Source: Alphaproteobacteria bacterium HGW-Alphaproteobacteria-3 (GTDB lineage: Bacteria > Pseudomonadota > Alphaproteobacteria > Parvibaculales > Parvibaculaceae). From it: DNA of 64,000 nucleotides. Shown here piece by piece: positions 63,897 to 64,000 of the stretch. Below the pieces are notes generated by a model. That model saw nothing but the letters and a program-made list of their open reading frames with translations. It was not told the origin of the DNA and searched no databases. The stretch lies in assembly GCA_002842875.1 (NCBI GenBank), contig PHEF01000020.1, forward strand, positions 1 to 64,000. The letters are read 5' to 3'. Position 1 is the stretch's first letter, and each line of letters opens with the position of its first letter. The position numbers were made by a program, and so were the translations under genes.

Positions 63897-64000
63897 TCAC
63901 CGTTTCACAAAAAGCAATCCCGCATCCGGCATCGCATGTGCCCCCACCTTGCGCATCACGGTCGGCAGCGCCTCGCCGGCGATTTCATCGAGCGGCACCC
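63897..64000 (-). CDS. mutY: A/G-specific adenine glycosylase MutY, C-terminal fragment
   Basis: The last ~33 codons before the window edge read as VPLDEIAGEALPTVMRKVGAHA and then PDAGLLFVKR with a stop at 63897-63899. The EALPTVMRKV segment matches the C-terminal Nudix-like part of MutY, the glycosylase that removes adenine opposite 8-oxoguanine. The rest of the gene lies beyond the window. Order ccrM-mutY is common in Rhizobiales. The call rests on a short stretch. Confidence 0.65.
   Translation of the reverse strand, partial: VPLDEIAGEALPTVMRKVGAHAMPDAGLLFVKR

Overview
The window is a G+C-rich, densely packed chromosomal segment of an alphaproteobacterium, most likely of the Rhizobiales/Hyphomicrobiales type. 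The markers are the cell-cycle methyltransferase CcrM with GANTC sites at its promoter, a Usg-family protein, a TIGR02301-type protein, the alphaproteobacterial NAD regulator type (NadQ), a GTTC-N7-GTTC SOS box, a bactofilin, and dispersed palindromic elements of about 90 bp. No rRNA, tRNA, CRISPR array or complete insertion sequence was seen. Species was not determined.

Layout. 1-7.7 kb: SRAP-family DNA repair protein divergent from a zur-like regulator with a palindromic Zur-type site between them, an SDR/MarR pair, an FMN alpha-hydroxyacid oxidase, a PQQ-type sugar dehydrogenase, a nitronate monooxygenase and small proteins. 7.9-13 kb (minus strand): a thiamine-diphosphate enzyme, a LysE exporter, a feruloyl-CoA-synthase-like ligase and an AcuI-like reductase. 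13.3-20.3 kb: Usg, dihydroorotase-like protein, GT9 glycosyltransferase, YgfZ, Tag, bactofilin, a PNPOx-fold protein and a FabH-like synthase. 20.3-25 kb (minus): a Lon-like protease coupled to two universal stress proteins. 25.2-35.2 kb: an HD phosphohydrolase with a duplicated 3' end and an adjacent small inverted-repeat-bounded insert, a phosphatase-like gene, nadQ, an AT-rich island with a HipA-type kinase and a large XRE fusion protein, then nadABC and a frameshifted SDR. 35.2-46 kb (minus): SleB hydrolase, ppdK, glyS (with a palindromic element inserted in frame), glyQ, an S49 peptidase and ilvD. 46-58 kb: tRNA methyltransferase, polyprenyl synthase, ispE, a TPR lipoprotein, ETF-QO, an MNT/HEPN toxin-antitoxin pair, uracil-DNA glycosylase, lytic transglycosylase, moaB and mscL. 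58-64 kb: two glycosyltransferase-like genes, a radical SAM gene with an SOS box, a GIY-YIG ORF between inverted repeats, rnhB, ccrM and the 3' end of mutY.

Most genes are core metabolism, envelope and DNA repair. The accessory signal lies in four places: the HipA/XRE-fusion island at 28.2-30.5 kb, placed between nadQ and its probable targets nadABC; the small insert at 25.8-26.5 kb; the MNT/HEPN pair at 53.8-54.5 kb; and the repeat-flanked GIY-YIG ORF at 61.2-61.5 kb. Several genes (zur-like, two SDRs, a phosphatase-like gene and possibly the nitronate monooxygenase) carry small frame-disrupting lesions. These could be real decay or sequence/assembly errors and need checking against reads.
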